A DNA stretch of 64,000 nt from Psychroserpens sp. NJDZ02 (GCF_004843725.1 NZ_CP039451.1:4222001-4286000), one strand, 5' to 3'; counted from the first letter of the stretch, positions 20,223 through 29,294 are shown. The notes: a model not told the origin generated them from the letters alone. Numbers and translations: made by a program.

Positions 20223-20921
20223 ATGAGCATACATATTGGCGCCCAAAAAGGCGATGTTGCAGAGACTATATTATTACCAGGAGATCCTTTGCGAGCTAAA
20301 TGGATTGCCGAAACTTTTTTTGAAAACCCTGTTTGTTTTAACGAGATTAGAGGTATGCTTGGTTACACAGGCACCTATCATGGTAAACGTGTCTCTGTAA
20401 TGGGCACAGGAATGGGCGTGCCTAGTATTTCAATTTATGCCCATGAATTAATCACACAATTTGGTGTTAAAAACTTGATACGTGTGGGCAGCGCAGGCTC
20501 ATATCAAGAACATATTAAAATTAGAGACGTGGTTTTAGCGATGGCGGCGTCTTCCAATTCTGGTGTTAACAAACTTAAATTTGGAGGTTCAGATTATGCC
20601 CCGACTGCAAGTTTTGACTTATTTCAAAAAGCAGTAGAAACAGCAAAAACCAAAAATATTCCAATAAAAGCCGGAAATGTATTTACGTCTGACGAGTTTT
20701 ATACTGATGATTTCGAATCCTATAAAAAATGGAGTAAATTTGGTGTCCTTTGTGTAGAAATGGAAACCGCAGGCTTATACACGGTTGCTGCAAAGCATAA
20801 TGTTAACGCCTTAACGATATGCACTATTTCTGACTCGTTAGTTACTGGAGAAAAAACGACTAGTAAAGAACGAGAGACCACTTTTAAAGAAATGATCGAC
20901 ATTGCTTTAGAATTAGCTTAA
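20223..20921 (+). CDS. deoD: Purine-nucleoside phosphorylase, DeoD type
   Basis: The 232-residue protein matches hexameric Deo[28 protein letters not shown], phosphate-binding [23 protein letters not shown], and the ribose/base segment [12 protein letters not shown]. It phosphorolyses purine (deoxy)nucleosides to the base and (deoxy)ribose-1-phosphate, feeding the aldolase encoded just upstream. A phosphopentomutase is not next to it. Confidence 0.96.
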   Translation: MSIHIGAQKGDVAETILLPGDPLRAKWIAETFFENPVCFNEIRGMLGYTGTYHGKRVSVMGTGMGVPSISIYAHELITQFGVKNLIRVGSAGSYQEHIKIRDVVLAMAASSNSGVNKLKFGGSDYAPTASFDLFQKAVETAKTKNIPIKAGNVFTSDEFYTDDFESYKKWSKFGVLCVEMETAGLYTVAAKHNVNALTICTISDSLVTGEKTTSKERETTFKEMIDIALELA

Positions 20922-20930
20922 TATTGACTC

Positions 20931-21440
20931 ATGAAAAAACTAGTACTCCTTATTTTAGTCCTGCTGTTTACTTTTTCGGTAAAAGCACAAGACGATACAA
21001 AAACAGCAACGACAACGTATTATTTTATTAGACATGCCGAAAAAGATAAAAGCGATGCCACTAACCATAATCCAGAATTAATCAGAAAAGGCAAACGTCG
21101 TGCGAGACAATGGAAGCGTTATTTTAAACACAAACCAATAGATGCTATTTACACCACTAATTACAAACGCACCTTTAGCACCGCCTTTCCAACAGCTACT
21201 AATAAAAGATTACCTGTTATTTTATACTCGCCTAGAGATCCAGATTATGAAGCCTTTAAAAAAGAAACTAAAGGCCAATCAGTGTTAATTGTTGGACACA
21301 GCAATACCACACCTCGTTTTGTAAATGCGATAATAAATCAAGAGAAATACAAGGATATTGACGAAACCATCAATAGCAAACTGTTTATTGTAACCATTAC
21401 CAATGGACAAATTACAGATCAAGTTATAGACCTAAAATAA
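20931..21440 (+). CDS. Exported histidine-phosphatase superfamily protein
   Basis: The 169-residue protein has a signal peptide (1-19, ending SVKAQ) and the phosphoglycerate-mutase-like fold: RHAEKD near residues 35-40 contains the catalytic Arg-His, IYTTNYKRTFSTA supplies the second Arg, and VGHSNTTP near 120 the second His. SixA-like size. Substrate unknown; periplasmic. It follows deoD by 9 bp, and its stop overlaps the GNAT start (TAATG). Confidence 0.88.
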   Translation: MKKLVLLILVLLFTFSVKAQDDTKTATTTYYFIRHAEKDKSDATNHNPELIRKGKRRARQWKRYFKHKPIDAIYTTNYKRTFSTAFPTATNKRLPVILYSPRDPDYEAFKKETKGQSVLIVGHSNTTPRFVNAIINQEKYKDIDETINSKLFIVTITNGQITDQVIDLK

Positions 21441-21943
21441 TGCTAAACGTAACCCCTATTACCTTAGCTGATCATGAGGTATTATTACAACTAATGCAAC
21501 GTATTTATCCGCCAGCGTACCAACAGCTTTGGAAAAATAAGGATTGCAATTGGTATATACATTCTCAGTACAGTTTAAATAACTTAACTCAGGAATTAAA
21601 CGTTAAAACTGCCGCTTATTATTTTATTAAATACGACAATAAAACCATCGGTATTTTAAGATTAGTGCATGATAAAGCAGAGGCGTCCACAAAACTTCAC
21701 CGTTTATATTTAGATCAAGAGTATCAAGGACTAGGCTTAGGTAAGCAATTAATGCAAGTATCAGAAAACCATGCAAAAGCACAACAATCGACTGTTATTT
21801 GGTTGGAAGCTATGGACACACAGGTACAAGCTTTACATTTTTACAAAAAAGCAGGTTTTAAAATTATAGACTCCTACCCCTTACATTTTGAATTAATTAG
21901 GGAGCAATTTAAGGGTATGCACAAAATGACTAAACAATTATAA
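21440..21943 (+). CDS. GNAT family N-acetyltransferase
   Basis: The 167-residue protein has the GNAT fold with the acetyl-CoA-binding motif A around [17 protein letters not shown] (about 93-110, Q/R-x-x-G-x-G/A pattern) and [13 protein letters not shown] near 135. Acceptor substrate unknown. Coupled to the phosphatase gene by a one-base overlap and followed by smpB after 34 bp. Confidence 0.88.
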   Translation: MLNVTPITLADHEVLLQLMQRIYPPAYQQLWKNKDCNWYIHSQYSLNNLTQELNVKTAAYYFIKYDNKTIGILRLVHDKAEASTKLHRLYLDQEYQGLGLGKQLMQVSENHAKAQQSTVIWLEAMDTQVQALHFYKKAGFKIIDSYPLHFELIREQFKGMHKMTKQL

Positions 21944-21964
21944 TTACTTTAACTTCTATTTTAT

Positions 21965-21972
21965 TAGCTTTG
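21965..21972 (+). promoter_or_regulatory. TAGCTTTG -7 element before smpB
   Basis: Exact TANNTTTG match, 5 nt before the smpB ATG. A -33 TTG is not evident, so confidence is moderate. Confidence 0.4.
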
Positions 21973-21977
21973 CACTA

Positions 21978-22436
21978 ATGCAAAAAAAGATAAACATACT
22001 TAATAAGAAGGCTAAATTTCAATACGAAATTTTAGATAAATACACTGCTGGAATCGTTTTATCCGGAACAGAGATTAAATCTATTAGAAATAGTCAAGCT
22101 TCTATTGCAGAATCCTTTTGTGAGTTTAATGACAAAGGCGAGTTATTTGTCATTAACATGAACATACAAGAGTATGCTTATGGTAATTACTATAACCACA
22201 GGCCAAAAGCAGAACGTAAGTTATTATTAAACAAAAGAGAGCTTAAAAAGCTATTAAAAGAGGTCAACACCTCTGGTTTAACCATTATTCCATTACGTTT
22301 ATTTTTAAACGAAAAAGGATTAGCAAAGTTAGATGTTGCCTTAGCAAAAGGTAAAAAACTTTACGATAAGCGCGAAACCATGAAGGACAGAGATAACAAG
22401 CGTGATTTAGATCGTATTAAAAAATCTTTCAATTAA
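21978..22436 (+). CDS. smpB: SsrA-binding protein SmpB
   Basis: The 152-residue OB-fold protein is standard length. Motifs: [29 protein letters not shown] at the start, SIAESFC, the Tyr/His segment [19 protein letters not shown], and the C-terminal basic tail [21 protein letters not shown] that enters the decoding centre. Acts with tmRNA to rescue stalled ribosomes. No ssrA gene was found in this window. Confidence 0.98.
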   Translation: MQKKINILNKKAKFQYEILDKYTAGIVLSGTEIKSIRNSQASIAESFCEFNDKGELFVINMNIQEYAYGNYYNHRPKAERKLLLNKRELKKLLKEVNTSGLTIIPLRLFLNEKGLAKLDVALAKGKKLYDKRETMKDRDNKRDLDRIKKSFN

Positions 22437-22618
22437 ATGACCGCTTATTTACTGATTTTCAATTTATTAAAAACCGTATTTGTGGTGTTCTTTTTTTAAG
22501 TTGAAATCCAAAATTTATAATTTCTATAACAATATTCAATTTCAATAAGTTATATGTTTGAAGTCTAGGCAACCCTTTTGTAAAAAATTGCGTCTATACT
22601 AATAAACAACCAACTTTA

Positions 22619-25087
22619 ATGAAATATTCTTTACTGGCACTATTTACTTTAGTAAGCACCTTTACATTCGCTCAAATAACAGGTACTGTAACCTCCAACC
22701 AAAACGAACCACTTCCTGTAGTCAATATTTTTATTGAACACACCTATACTGGGACCACAACAAATAATGATGGTAATTATTTATTAGACATTTCTAAAAC
22801 AGGAGACTACACGATTACGTTTCAATATTTAGGTTATAAAACGTTAAAAAAGACAGTTACTATCAACAAATTACCATTTGTATTAGACGCTGTGCTTTCA
22901 GAAGAAGATATTAATTTAGATGAGGTCGTTATCAATTCGGATGAAAATCCAGCCAATATCATAATCAGACAAACTATTGCCAAGCGTAAAGACAACCTTA
23001 ATAAGCTCAAGTCTTTTAAAGCCGACTTTTACTCTAGAGGTTTATTAAAAATGGTGGATGTCCCAGAAAAAGTTATGGGCCAAGAAGTTGGCGATTTAGA
23101 CGGTGCATTAGACAGTACCAGAACAGGTATTGTGTACTTATCAGAAACCATATCTAAATTAGAATACCAATCTCCAAAACCAATAAAAGAAACCATTATA
23201 GCGTCTAAAGTTAGTGGCGACAGTAATGGCTTTAGTTTTAATAATGCGACTGATGTCGAATTTAACTTTTACCAAAATACGTTTGAATTAGGGAGCGAGA
23301 TTGTCTCTCCAATTTCTGATTTTGCATTCAATTATTATAGATATAAGCTAGTCGGTACCTTTTATGATGACTTAGGAAACCTTATTAATAAAATTCAATT
23401 ACTACCAAAACGTAAAAACGACAAAGCCTTTGGAGGTTTTATTTATATTGTAGAAGACCAATGGAGTCTATTTGGTACAGATGTTACATTAACAGGACAA
23501 CAAGCCCAAATACCAGCGGTCGATTTATTTAATATCAAACAGACATTTACCTATTATAAAGATGATCAATTATGGGTTAAAACAACACAACTATTCGATT
23601 TTAAATTCGGTATTTTCGGATTTAATGGCGATGGGCGTTTTACCGCTGCTTATAGCGATTATCAGTTTAACCCAAATTTTGATAAAAAGAATTTTACCCG
23701 AGAAGTCTTATCATTTGAAGATAACGCCAACAAAAAAGACTCCATTTACTGGGAGACCAAAAGACCCGTCCCATTAACCAATTTAGAAGCTAACGATTAT
23801 GTTAGACGGGACAGCATACAACTAATCAGAGAGTCTAAACCGTATTTAGATTCTATTGACGGTGTCAATAATAGATTTAAAATTGGTGATATTTTAAGCG
23901 GTTACAGTTATAACAACTCATATAAAAAAACCTATTTCAGCATCTCCTCTCCTATCAGCAAATTAGCCTATAATACGGTTCAAGGTTGGAACGGTACTTT
24001 AACTGCTGATTACAGAAAGTACTTTGAAGACGATAGCCCCGAGTCTTTTAAACTGTCGTCCAGTATAAATTATGGCGCGTCCGATGACCGCTTAAGAGCG
24101 ACAGGAACTATCAGTTATCATTTTGACAAAAAAAACAGAGCAAACCTATCCTTGTCTGGAGGTAGTAAGGTGGAACAGTTTAATCCTGATCTATCTAGTT
24201 TACCATTCCTAAACACATTCTACTCGCTTACCGCAGAAAAAAATTATTTAAAAATTTACGATCGTAATTTTGCCCAGTTAAACTACAGCCAAGAGCTACT
24301 AAATGGATTACATCTGTATTCTAATTTAAGTTATAATGACAGAAAACCGTTATTTAACACCACAGACCAAGCTTGGTATCCACAAGATAACAGAGACTAC
24401 ACTAGTAATAATCCCATAGATCCAACAGCTAATGGCGTAGCGTCTTTTGATGCACACAACATCATGAAACTTAATGTTAACACGCGTATTAACTTTGGTC
24501 AGAATTATATGAGTTATCCTTTTGGAAAATACAACCTTCCAAATAGTAAAATTCCAACACTTTATTTAGGTTACGAAAAAGGCTTTGGAAGCAATAACTC
24601 CAACTATAATTTTGATCAATTCAAAGGCTTAATTCATCAAAGTTTAAATCTTGGTAACAAAGGGGATTTGACCTATTTGGCCAAAGGAGGTATTTTTAGC
24701 AATGCCGATAATATAGCCTTTATAGACTACCACCATTTTAGCGGTAATCAAACCAATTTGGTTATAGATGGTAATTATATTAATGCCTTTAAAATCTTAC
24801 CCTATTATGCTTTAAGTACTAATAAGGCTTACGCCGAAATCCATGCCGAACACAACTTTAAAGGGTACATTTTAAACAAAATTCCGTTATTAAATAAGCT
24901 TAACTTTAACCTCGTTGCAGGATTTAATGCAGCAGCCACAAAAGAAAACAAACCATACACCGAATATTCACTTGGATTGAGCAATCTAGGTTGGGGTAAA
25001 ATGCGTTTTTTACGTGTCGATTATGTCCGTGCTTACCAAGGTAGCGGTTTGGTAAACGATACGTTTATGTTTGGATTTAGTTTTTAA
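22619..25087 (+). CDS. DUF5686 outer-membrane protein with regulatory-like plug domain
   Basis: The 822-residue protein has a signal peptide (1-18, ending FTFAQ), a carboxypeptidase-regulatory-like domain (about 20-95: ITGTVTSNQNEPLPVVNIFIEH...GNYLLDIS), a central DUF5686 region (FYSRGLLKMVD; EDQWSLFGTDVTLTGQ) and a long strand-rich C-terminus ending in Phe (FMFGFSF), typical of an outer-membrane barrel. Family function is not established. Monocistronic. Confidence 0.85.
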   Translation: MKYSLLALFTLVSTFTFAQITGTVTSNQNEPLPVVNIFIEHTYTGTTTNNDGNYLLDISKTGDYTITFQYLGYKTLKKTVTINKLPFVLDAVLSEEDINLDEVVINSDENPANIIIRQTIAKRKDNLNKLKSFKADFYSRGLLKMVDVPEKVMGQEVGDLDGALDSTRTGIVYLSETISKLEYQSPKPIKETIIASKVSGDSNGFSFNNATDVEFNFYQNTFELGSEIVSPISDFAFNYYRYKLVGTFYDDLGNLINKIQLLPKRKNDKAFGGFIYIVEDQWSLFGTDVTLTGQQAQIPAVDLFNIKQTFTYYKDDQLWVKTTQLFDFKFGIFGFNGDGRFTAAYSDYQFNPNFDKKNFTREVLSFEDNANKKDSIYWETKRPVPLTNLEANDYVRRDSIQLIRESKPYLDSIDGVNNRFKIGDILSGYSYNNSYKKTYFSISSPISKLAYNTVQGWNGTLTADYRKYFEDDSPESFKLSSSINYGASDDRLRATGTISYHFDKKNRANLSLSGGSKVEQFNPDLSSLPFLNTFYSLTAEKNYLKIYDRNFAQLNYSQELLNGLHLYSNLSYNDRKPLFNTTDQAWYPQDNRDYTSNNPIDPTANGVASFDAHNIMKLNVNTRINFGQNYMSYPFGKYNLPNSKIPTLYLGYEKGFGSNNSNYNFDQFKGLIHQSLNLGNKGDLTYLAKGGIFSNADNIAFIDYHHFSGNQTNLVIDGNYINAFKILPYYALSTNKAYAEIHAEHNFKGYILNKIPLLNKLNFNLVAGFNAAATKENKPYTEYSLGLSNLGWGKMRFLRVDYVRAYQGSGLVNDTFMFGFSF

Positions 25088-25245
25088 TAATTGCTAGTAA
25101 GGCAGTATTTTAAACGACTAGATACTGGGCTTGACTTTGTGATGTATAAAAAATAAACTGGCTAAAATATATTGTATAATTATTTGATTGTTTTAAACCT
25201 ACTTACGAACATTTCTATGGAATATTTTATCTGTCATTTATTTGT

Positions 25246-25254
25246 TAACTTTAG
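25246..25254 (+). promoter_or_regulatory. Promoter-like block TAACTTTAG
   Basis: TTTGTTAACTTTAGTGCTTAAA here is closely matched by a block at 29369-29377 and loosely by TAACTTCG blocks at 36911, 41446 and 43199, each upstream of an accessory gene. TAACTTTAG is near TANNTTTG. Transcript mapping would be needed to confirm. Confidence 0.4.
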
Positions 25255-25316
25255 TGCTTAAATCATACACAATCACGTTACATTGCATAAAAAAAACACC
25301 TTCAATACAATTAAAT

Positions 25317-25868
25317 ATGAGAATTGCTATATCACAAGATGACAACCAACTCAAAAAAGAACTAACGGAAAAATTCATTGATTATAAGACTGAATACACT
25401 GATGCGGATATTGGTGGTGGAGCAGATTTATGGGTAACAATTATTGTGATTGCGGGAACTATATTCTCTCAAGGTAAAAATATTAATGAAAACCTAGAGG
25501 CTTGGAAAGAAATTGGCAATAAAATCATATCTCTTTTTTCGAAAAAAAATAAACCTAGATTTATTGACAAAGAAGCATCAATCGCTCTTGCTATTTCGAG
25601 AATATGTCAAAAGACAAAAGTAAATGAAATTGAGCTTATAAACTCTCAAGCGATTATCGGGAAGGAAACTAACACCAAAGGCTTCAAATTGAATTTTACA
25701 CCATTGGACTATTATATTTTGACCTTCAAGGTTAACGGAATTGAGAATTTTGTATTCTGCATTAAATCAAATGGCGAAATACGTTTCCAAGATTACTTTG
25801 AAAATTCTGAATGGAATTATGAATTTGATTGGAATTCTTACGACAAAAGAGAAGATTACACATCATAA
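25317..25868 (+). CDS. Hypothetical protein with one hydrophobic segment
   Basis: I prefer ATG 25317 (183 residues) over a TTG-started reading from 25242, because the extra N-terminus crosses the promoter-like block. One hydrophobic stretch follows a Gly run (GGGADLWVTIIVIAGTIF, about 35-52); the rest is mixed alpha/beta. No known motif recognised. It is the first gene of the accessory region and is followed by the HNH gene. Confidence 0.6.
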   Translation: MRIAISQDDNQLKKELTEKFIDYKTEYTDADIGGGADLWVTIIVIAGTIFSQGKNINENLEAWKEIGNKIISLFSKKNKPRFIDKEASIALAISRICQKTKVNEIELINSQAIIGKETNTKGFKLNFTPLDYYILTFKVNGIENFVFCIKSNGEIRFQDYFENSEWNYEFDWNSYDKREDYTS

Positions 25869-25967
25869 TTTTATAAAATGACAGTGGACAATCCATTTGT
25901 TTTTGAAATAAATTTAAAGAATGCTAAGATTCAGAGTTGGACAGGATTAAAAACAGCACGATAATTA

Positions 25968-26789
25968 ATGGAGAGAATTGTATCAAACTTTATGAAGTAT
26001 GGAATAAGTCAAAATTTGGCGGAAAAGCTTTTTAAAAATAATCTGACCATTACTACAGTAAAAAATACATCACAGAAAAACCTTATCGAAAAGTATTCTA
26101 TCACAAAGATTGAAGCAAAGAATATAAAGTCCGCAATTTCAAGAAAACCAATTGAAAAAGAAATTGCTAATAGTTTATTACTCAACAATAATTATACTTG
26201 TTGCTGTTGTCTTGGTCAAAAAGGCAAGACATTTATTATTCATCACATAACCGAATACGAAAACACCCAAGACAATTCATATGAGAATTTAGCTGTTCTT
26301 TGTCCTGTATGCCACGATTTAGCACATGGAAAACGTTCTTTGACATTATCAATTAATAAAGAACAAATATTAGAATCGAAAAGAACTTGGGAAGCGAAAT
26401 GTAAGGTTGATAGACTTGACTATCGAACAGAACCACTTCACGAATTCTGGGAAGCTGAATTTTCTAATTCTAATGAAAAATTCACACTCAATTATTCAAT
26501 CGATGTAAGTCTAAGAGAAGAAGATGGAATTACAAAAGGTTGGTTTAATATCGAATACTTGAATCGTGGAAATTTATGTTTACAAGGAGAATTTGAACAT
26601 CCAACAACAGATGCAGATGTAGATGTTGAACTTTATTTTTGGGGTTTGAGATGGAATATGAGAGCAACTAAAAAAGAAAAGGTTACAATTGTAATGAATT
26701 ATATGTTTGGGGATGAAATTCATTGGTTTTCGGAATCGGAAATTGCTGGAATTATTCCATACGAATTAATATTAAAGATGGCGGAATAA
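25968..26789 (+). CDS. HNH-nuclease domain protein (cassette 1)
   Basis: The 273-residue protein has an HNH-type zinc/metal site at about residues 73-130: CCCCLGQ, then FIIHHITEYEN, NLAVLCPVCHDLAHG (paired Cys, His-His, Asn, CxxCH). An N-terminal helical part (1-65) has a helix-hairpin-helix-like pattern; the C-terminal 130 residues are strand rich and unrecognised. The stop codon is 10 nt before repeat 1. A 28-codon ORF at 25878-25964 ends 3 nt before this ATG and may be a small leader gene or a remnant. A role in defence or nucleic-acid cleavage is inference. Confidence 0.7.
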   Translation: MERIVSNFMKYGISQNLAEKLFKNNLTITTVKNTSQKNLIEKYSITKIEAKNIKSAISRKPIEKEIANSLLLNNNYTCCCCLGQKGKTFIIHHITEYENTQDNSYENLAVLCPVCHDLAHGKRSLTLSINKEQILESKRTWEAKCKVDRLDYRTEPLHEFWEAEFSNSNEKFTLNYSIDVSLREEDGITKGWFNIEYLNRGNLCLQGEFEHPTTDADVDVELYFWGLRWNMRATKKEKVTIVMNYMFGDEIHWFSESEIAGIIPYELILKMAE

Positions 26790-26799
26790 CTGCCCACAA

Positions 26800-27173
26800 T
26801 CGAGTAGACGGCTCCGACTAAAATAGCCGGAGTGCGCCTCTCACACCACCGCACGTAAATAACTACGTTGGTCCTTTCGTCTCTATCGCTACTAGCAATA
26901 CAACTCAGGAACGTATACGGCGGTTCACCAAATTGAAATTTGCGTATAGTACTATAATCTAACAAACGTTTATAGCCTTTACTGCAAACTAATAGTTATG
27001 GTAGTGTTATAAATTGTTCCTGTCTAATAAAGACACATAATATTACGTATTTGATAAGAATAGGATTAGTTGTAGGTTTGTGTGGCTTAGCCTTATGGGA
27101 TATGCGTACTTAAAATTAATTATATCCTGTTATATTTACGGGATATCAGGGTTAGAAGTGATTATATAACTAG
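26800..27173 (-). repeat. Intron-like repeat 1 (374 bp, full)
   Basis: On the minus strand the 3' end folds as group II domain V (5' strand GAACCGCCGTATACG at 26912-26926; 3' strand ending GCGGTGGT at 26845-26852) and domain VI (hairpin 26812-26832). A further hairpin (26884-26900) fills the DV apical loop, and another stem lies at 27033-27050. Upstream sequence (27060-27173) is conserved among copies but lacks a GTGYG intron start. In this copy the upper DV stem is weakened. Confidence 0.8.
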
Positions 27174-27182
27174 TTACCACAC
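27174..27182 (+). repeat. Cassette 2 left terminal arm TTACCACAC
   Basis: Perfect 9-bp inverted partner of GTGTGGTAA at 27873-27881; together they bracket cassette 2. Confidence 0.85.
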
Positions 27183-27184
27183 AT

Positions 27185-27868
27185 TTGAGAAAAACAATCT
27201 GCATATTAACAATCTTCCTCTTGATTTTGTCTTGTAAGCAAAAAACAAGTGAATCGGAATTGAAAACAAACGAGCCAAAAGAAATTGTTTCAGAAGAGAA
27301 TATAATTGTTTGTAAAGAGCAATCTCAAAACGGAATTGAGTTTAAAACTTGCTTAAAGGAATATGATTTTTTCCAACTAAAATCTTTGGATGGAAAAGAA
27401 CTCTATCGGAATGATAATAATCCCTACGAATTTGTTTTTACCGACTTTAACGAAGATGGTTTTTTAGATATTGAATTGCATTTTATAACAAACGTTCCTG
27501 ATGTAAACGAAATTCTTATATTCAACTCTGAATCAAATACTTTTCTTGAAATAGAGAATTTTTCGAATTTTCCATCTTCTGTGAAAATTAAGAATACGAA
27601 TTACTACTACTCTTATCATAGAAGTGGATGTGCTGACTCAAATTGGGATAGTGACTTATATTTTTTAGAATCAACAAAAGCTGTGAGAATTGGAAATATT
27701 TCGGGAATAGGATGTGAAGGCGAATACGAAACAGGAATATTCATTTCAAAAGTGATTGGAGACAATAAAGAATTAGTGAAGAAAGTAAAAAGAGAACCTG
27801 AATATTATGCAGACAAGTGGGATTTTATAAAAAACTACTGGACTAAAAATTATAAACTGTACGAATAA
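27185..27868 (+). CDS. Lipoprotein of unknown function (cassette 2)
   Basis: The 227-residue protein starts with TTG 12 nt after repeat 1 and has lipobox LILSC (Cys17). A DFNEDGFLDIELHF segment near residue 97 has the Dx[DN]xDG form of Ca-binding or XAC2610-like beta-propeller strands, and Cys pairs are present (CADSNWDSD, GIGCEGEYE). No ATG is near the signal peptide. It ends 4 nt before the right terminal arm. Envelope location; role unknown. Confidence 0.65.
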   Translation: MRKTICILTIFLLILSCKQKTSESELKTNEPKEIVSEENIIVCKEQSQNGIEFKTCLKEYDFFQLKSLDGKELYRNDNNPYEFVFTDFNEDGFLDIELHFITNVPDVNEILIFNSESNTFLEIENFSNFPSSVKIKNTNYYYSYHRSGCADSNWDSDLYFLESTKAVRIGNISGIGCEGEYETGIFISKVIGDNKELVKKVKREPEYYADKWDFIKNYWTKNYKLYE

Positions 27869-27872
27869 AAAC

Positions 27873-27881
27873 GTGTGGTAA
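27873..27881 (+). repeat. Cassette 2 right terminal arm GTGTGGTAA
   Basis: Reverse complement of 27174-27182, directly abutting repeat 2. Confidence 0.85.
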
Positions 27882-28255
27882 TCGAGTAGACGGCTCCGAC
27901 TAAAATAGCCGGAGTGCGCCTCTCACACCACCGTACGTACGTAACTACGTTGATCCTTTCGTCTCTATTGCTACTAGCAATACAACTCAGGAACGTATAC
28001 GGCGGTTCACCAAATTGAAATTTGCGTATAGTACTATAATCTAACAAACGTTTATAGCCTTTACTGAAAAGTAATATTTATGCTATTGTTATAAATCATT
28101 CCTGTTTAATAAAGACACGTAGTATTACGTGTTTGATAAGTATAGGTTTAGTTGTAGGTTTGTGTGGAGTAGCCTTATGGGATATGCGTACTTATAATTA
28201 ATTATATTCCGTTATATTTATGGGATATCAGGGTTAGAAGTGATTATATGACTAG
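27882..28255 (-). repeat. Intron-like repeat 2 (374 bp, full)
   Basis: Same length as repeat 1. Minus-strand DV and DVI are intact, with upper DV stem TACG/CGTA restored. The stem at 28115-28132 is fully Watson-Crick (ACACGTA/TACGTGT), whereas repeat 1 has two G-U pairs there on the minus strand. Confidence 0.82.
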
Positions 28256-28264
28256 TTAGGTGCA
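28256..28264 (+). repeat. Cassette 3 left terminal arm TTAGGTGCA
   Basis: Perfect 9-bp inverted partner of TGCACCTAA at 28992-29000. Confidence 0.85.
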
Positions 28265-28280
28265 ATTGCAAAAAAAATCA

Positions 28281-29000
28281 ATGAAAATACCGAAAATAAA
28301 AGGAATAATAGACAGAAGGATTTTAATCAACTATCAAGTTGACAAAGAGGTTCTGGAAAAATTTTTACCGAAACCTTTTAAACCTAAATTGGTAAACGGA
28401 AAAGGAATTGCAGGCATTTGTTTAATCAGACTAAAAGAGATTAGACCAAAAGGTTTACCAAAACAAATTGGAATCTCCTCTGAAAATGGAGCACACAGAA
28501 TTGCAGTTGAATGGACTGAAAATGGCATCCAAAAAGAAGGAGTTTATATTCCAAGGAGAGATACTTCTTCAAAACTAAATTCTTTAGCTGGCGGAACGAT
28601 ATTTCCTGGAATTCATCATTTAGCCAATTTTACAGTAAATGAGAATAATGGTAATTATGAAGTTGGATTTGTAAGCGATGACAAAACTTCTTTATCAATT
28701 AAAGCAAAAGAAACTGAAACTTGGAATAGCGGAAGTGTATTTGAAAACCTCCAATGTGTTTCTGATTTCTTTGAAAATGGTTCTGTTGGATATTCACCTG
28801 ACAAAAATGACTACGATGGACTTGAGTTAAAAGCATATAATTGGAAAGTATCACTTTTAGATGTTGAGGATGTGAAATCAAGCTTTTTTGAGAATGAAAA
28901 TATTTTCCCGAAAGGTTCTGTGAAATTTGATAATGCTCTTTTAATGAAAGATATCGAACACGAATGGATTGGACTGAATAAAATAAAAAACTGCACCTAA
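28281..29000 (+). CDS. DUF2071/YqjF-like protein (cassette 3)
   Basis: From ATG 28281 the protein has 239 residues. The first half matches the DUF2071 (YqjF) pattern related to the acetoacetate-decarboxylase fold: RRILINYQVDKEVLEKFLP, KGIAGICLIRLKEIRPKGLP and GAHRIAVEW. A GTG at 28260 is in frame but lies in the terminal arm. The stop codon TAA is itself the end of the right terminal arm, so the gene fills the cassette exactly. Function unknown. Confidence 0.75.
   Translation: MKIPKIKGIIDRRILINYQVDKEVLEKFLPKPFKPKLVNGKGIAGICLIRLKEIRPKGLPKQIGISSENGAHRIAVEWTENGIQKEGVYIPRRDTSSKLNSLAGGTIFPGIHHLANFTVNENNGNYEVGFVSDDKTSLSIKAKETETWNSGSVFENLQCVSDFFENGSVGYSPDKNDYDGLELKAYNWKVSLLDVEDVKSSFFENENIFPKGSVKFDNALLMKDIEHEWIGLNKIKNCT
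28992..29000 (+). repeat. Cassette 3 right terminal arm TGCACCTAA
   Basis: Reverse complement of 28256-28264; contains the stop codon of the cassette gene and abuts repeat 3. Confidence 0.85.
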
Positions 29001-29294
29001 TCGAGTAGACGGCTCCGACTAAAATAGCCGGAGTGCACCTCTCAAACCACCGCACGTACGCAACCACGTTGGTCCTTTTGTCTCTATTGCTACTAGCAAT
29101 ACAACTCAGTAACGTATACGGCGGTTCGTAAATCATCACACCAAAGGGCTTTTCTCCCTTGCGACTTACTAATGCTTCAATAAGCCTGTCCTGAACGTAG
29201 CCGAAGGGCTACTCTTGCGCATAATGGACTTGCACCCTCTAGATTAATTATTTACCTTTCGTAAATGAAAGAGGCCCATGCTGAGCACACACAC
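29001..29294 (-). mobile_element. Repeat 3: chimeric truncated group II intron
   Basis: The first 130 bp (29001-29130) are the same DVI/DV 3' end as the other repeats. Beyond DV the sequence differs completely and, on the minus strand, reads GTGTGTG at 29294 (a GTGYG intron start), then GGGTGCAAGTCCATTATGCG and AGTAAGTCGCAAGGGAG, phrases typical of group II intron domain I and of the junction before DV. At 294 bp it is far shorter than a full intron and has no reverse transcriptase, so it is a remnant. Confidence 0.65.

Noticed and set aside
22440..22618. tmRNA gene next to smpB
   Set aside because: No ssrA-like acceptor stem or tag-coding region is visible in the spacer.
25878..25964. 28-codon ORF before the HNH gene as a toxin or antitoxin
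   Set aside because: Too short and without recognisable features; only mentioned as a possible leader.
26720..26965. Minus-strand ORF starting MLDYSTIRK, repeated over several repeats (27850, 29925, 32251, 34985)
   Set aside because: It coincides with the intron-like DV/DVI sequence, ends at different places in different copies, and varies in line with RNA pairing rather than codons.
26800..27173. Calling the array a classical chromosomal integron with ordinary attC sites
   Set aside because: The repeat is about 374 bp with intron-like domains and I cannot point to canonical RYYYAAC and GTTRRRY cores in all copies; no intI is in the window.
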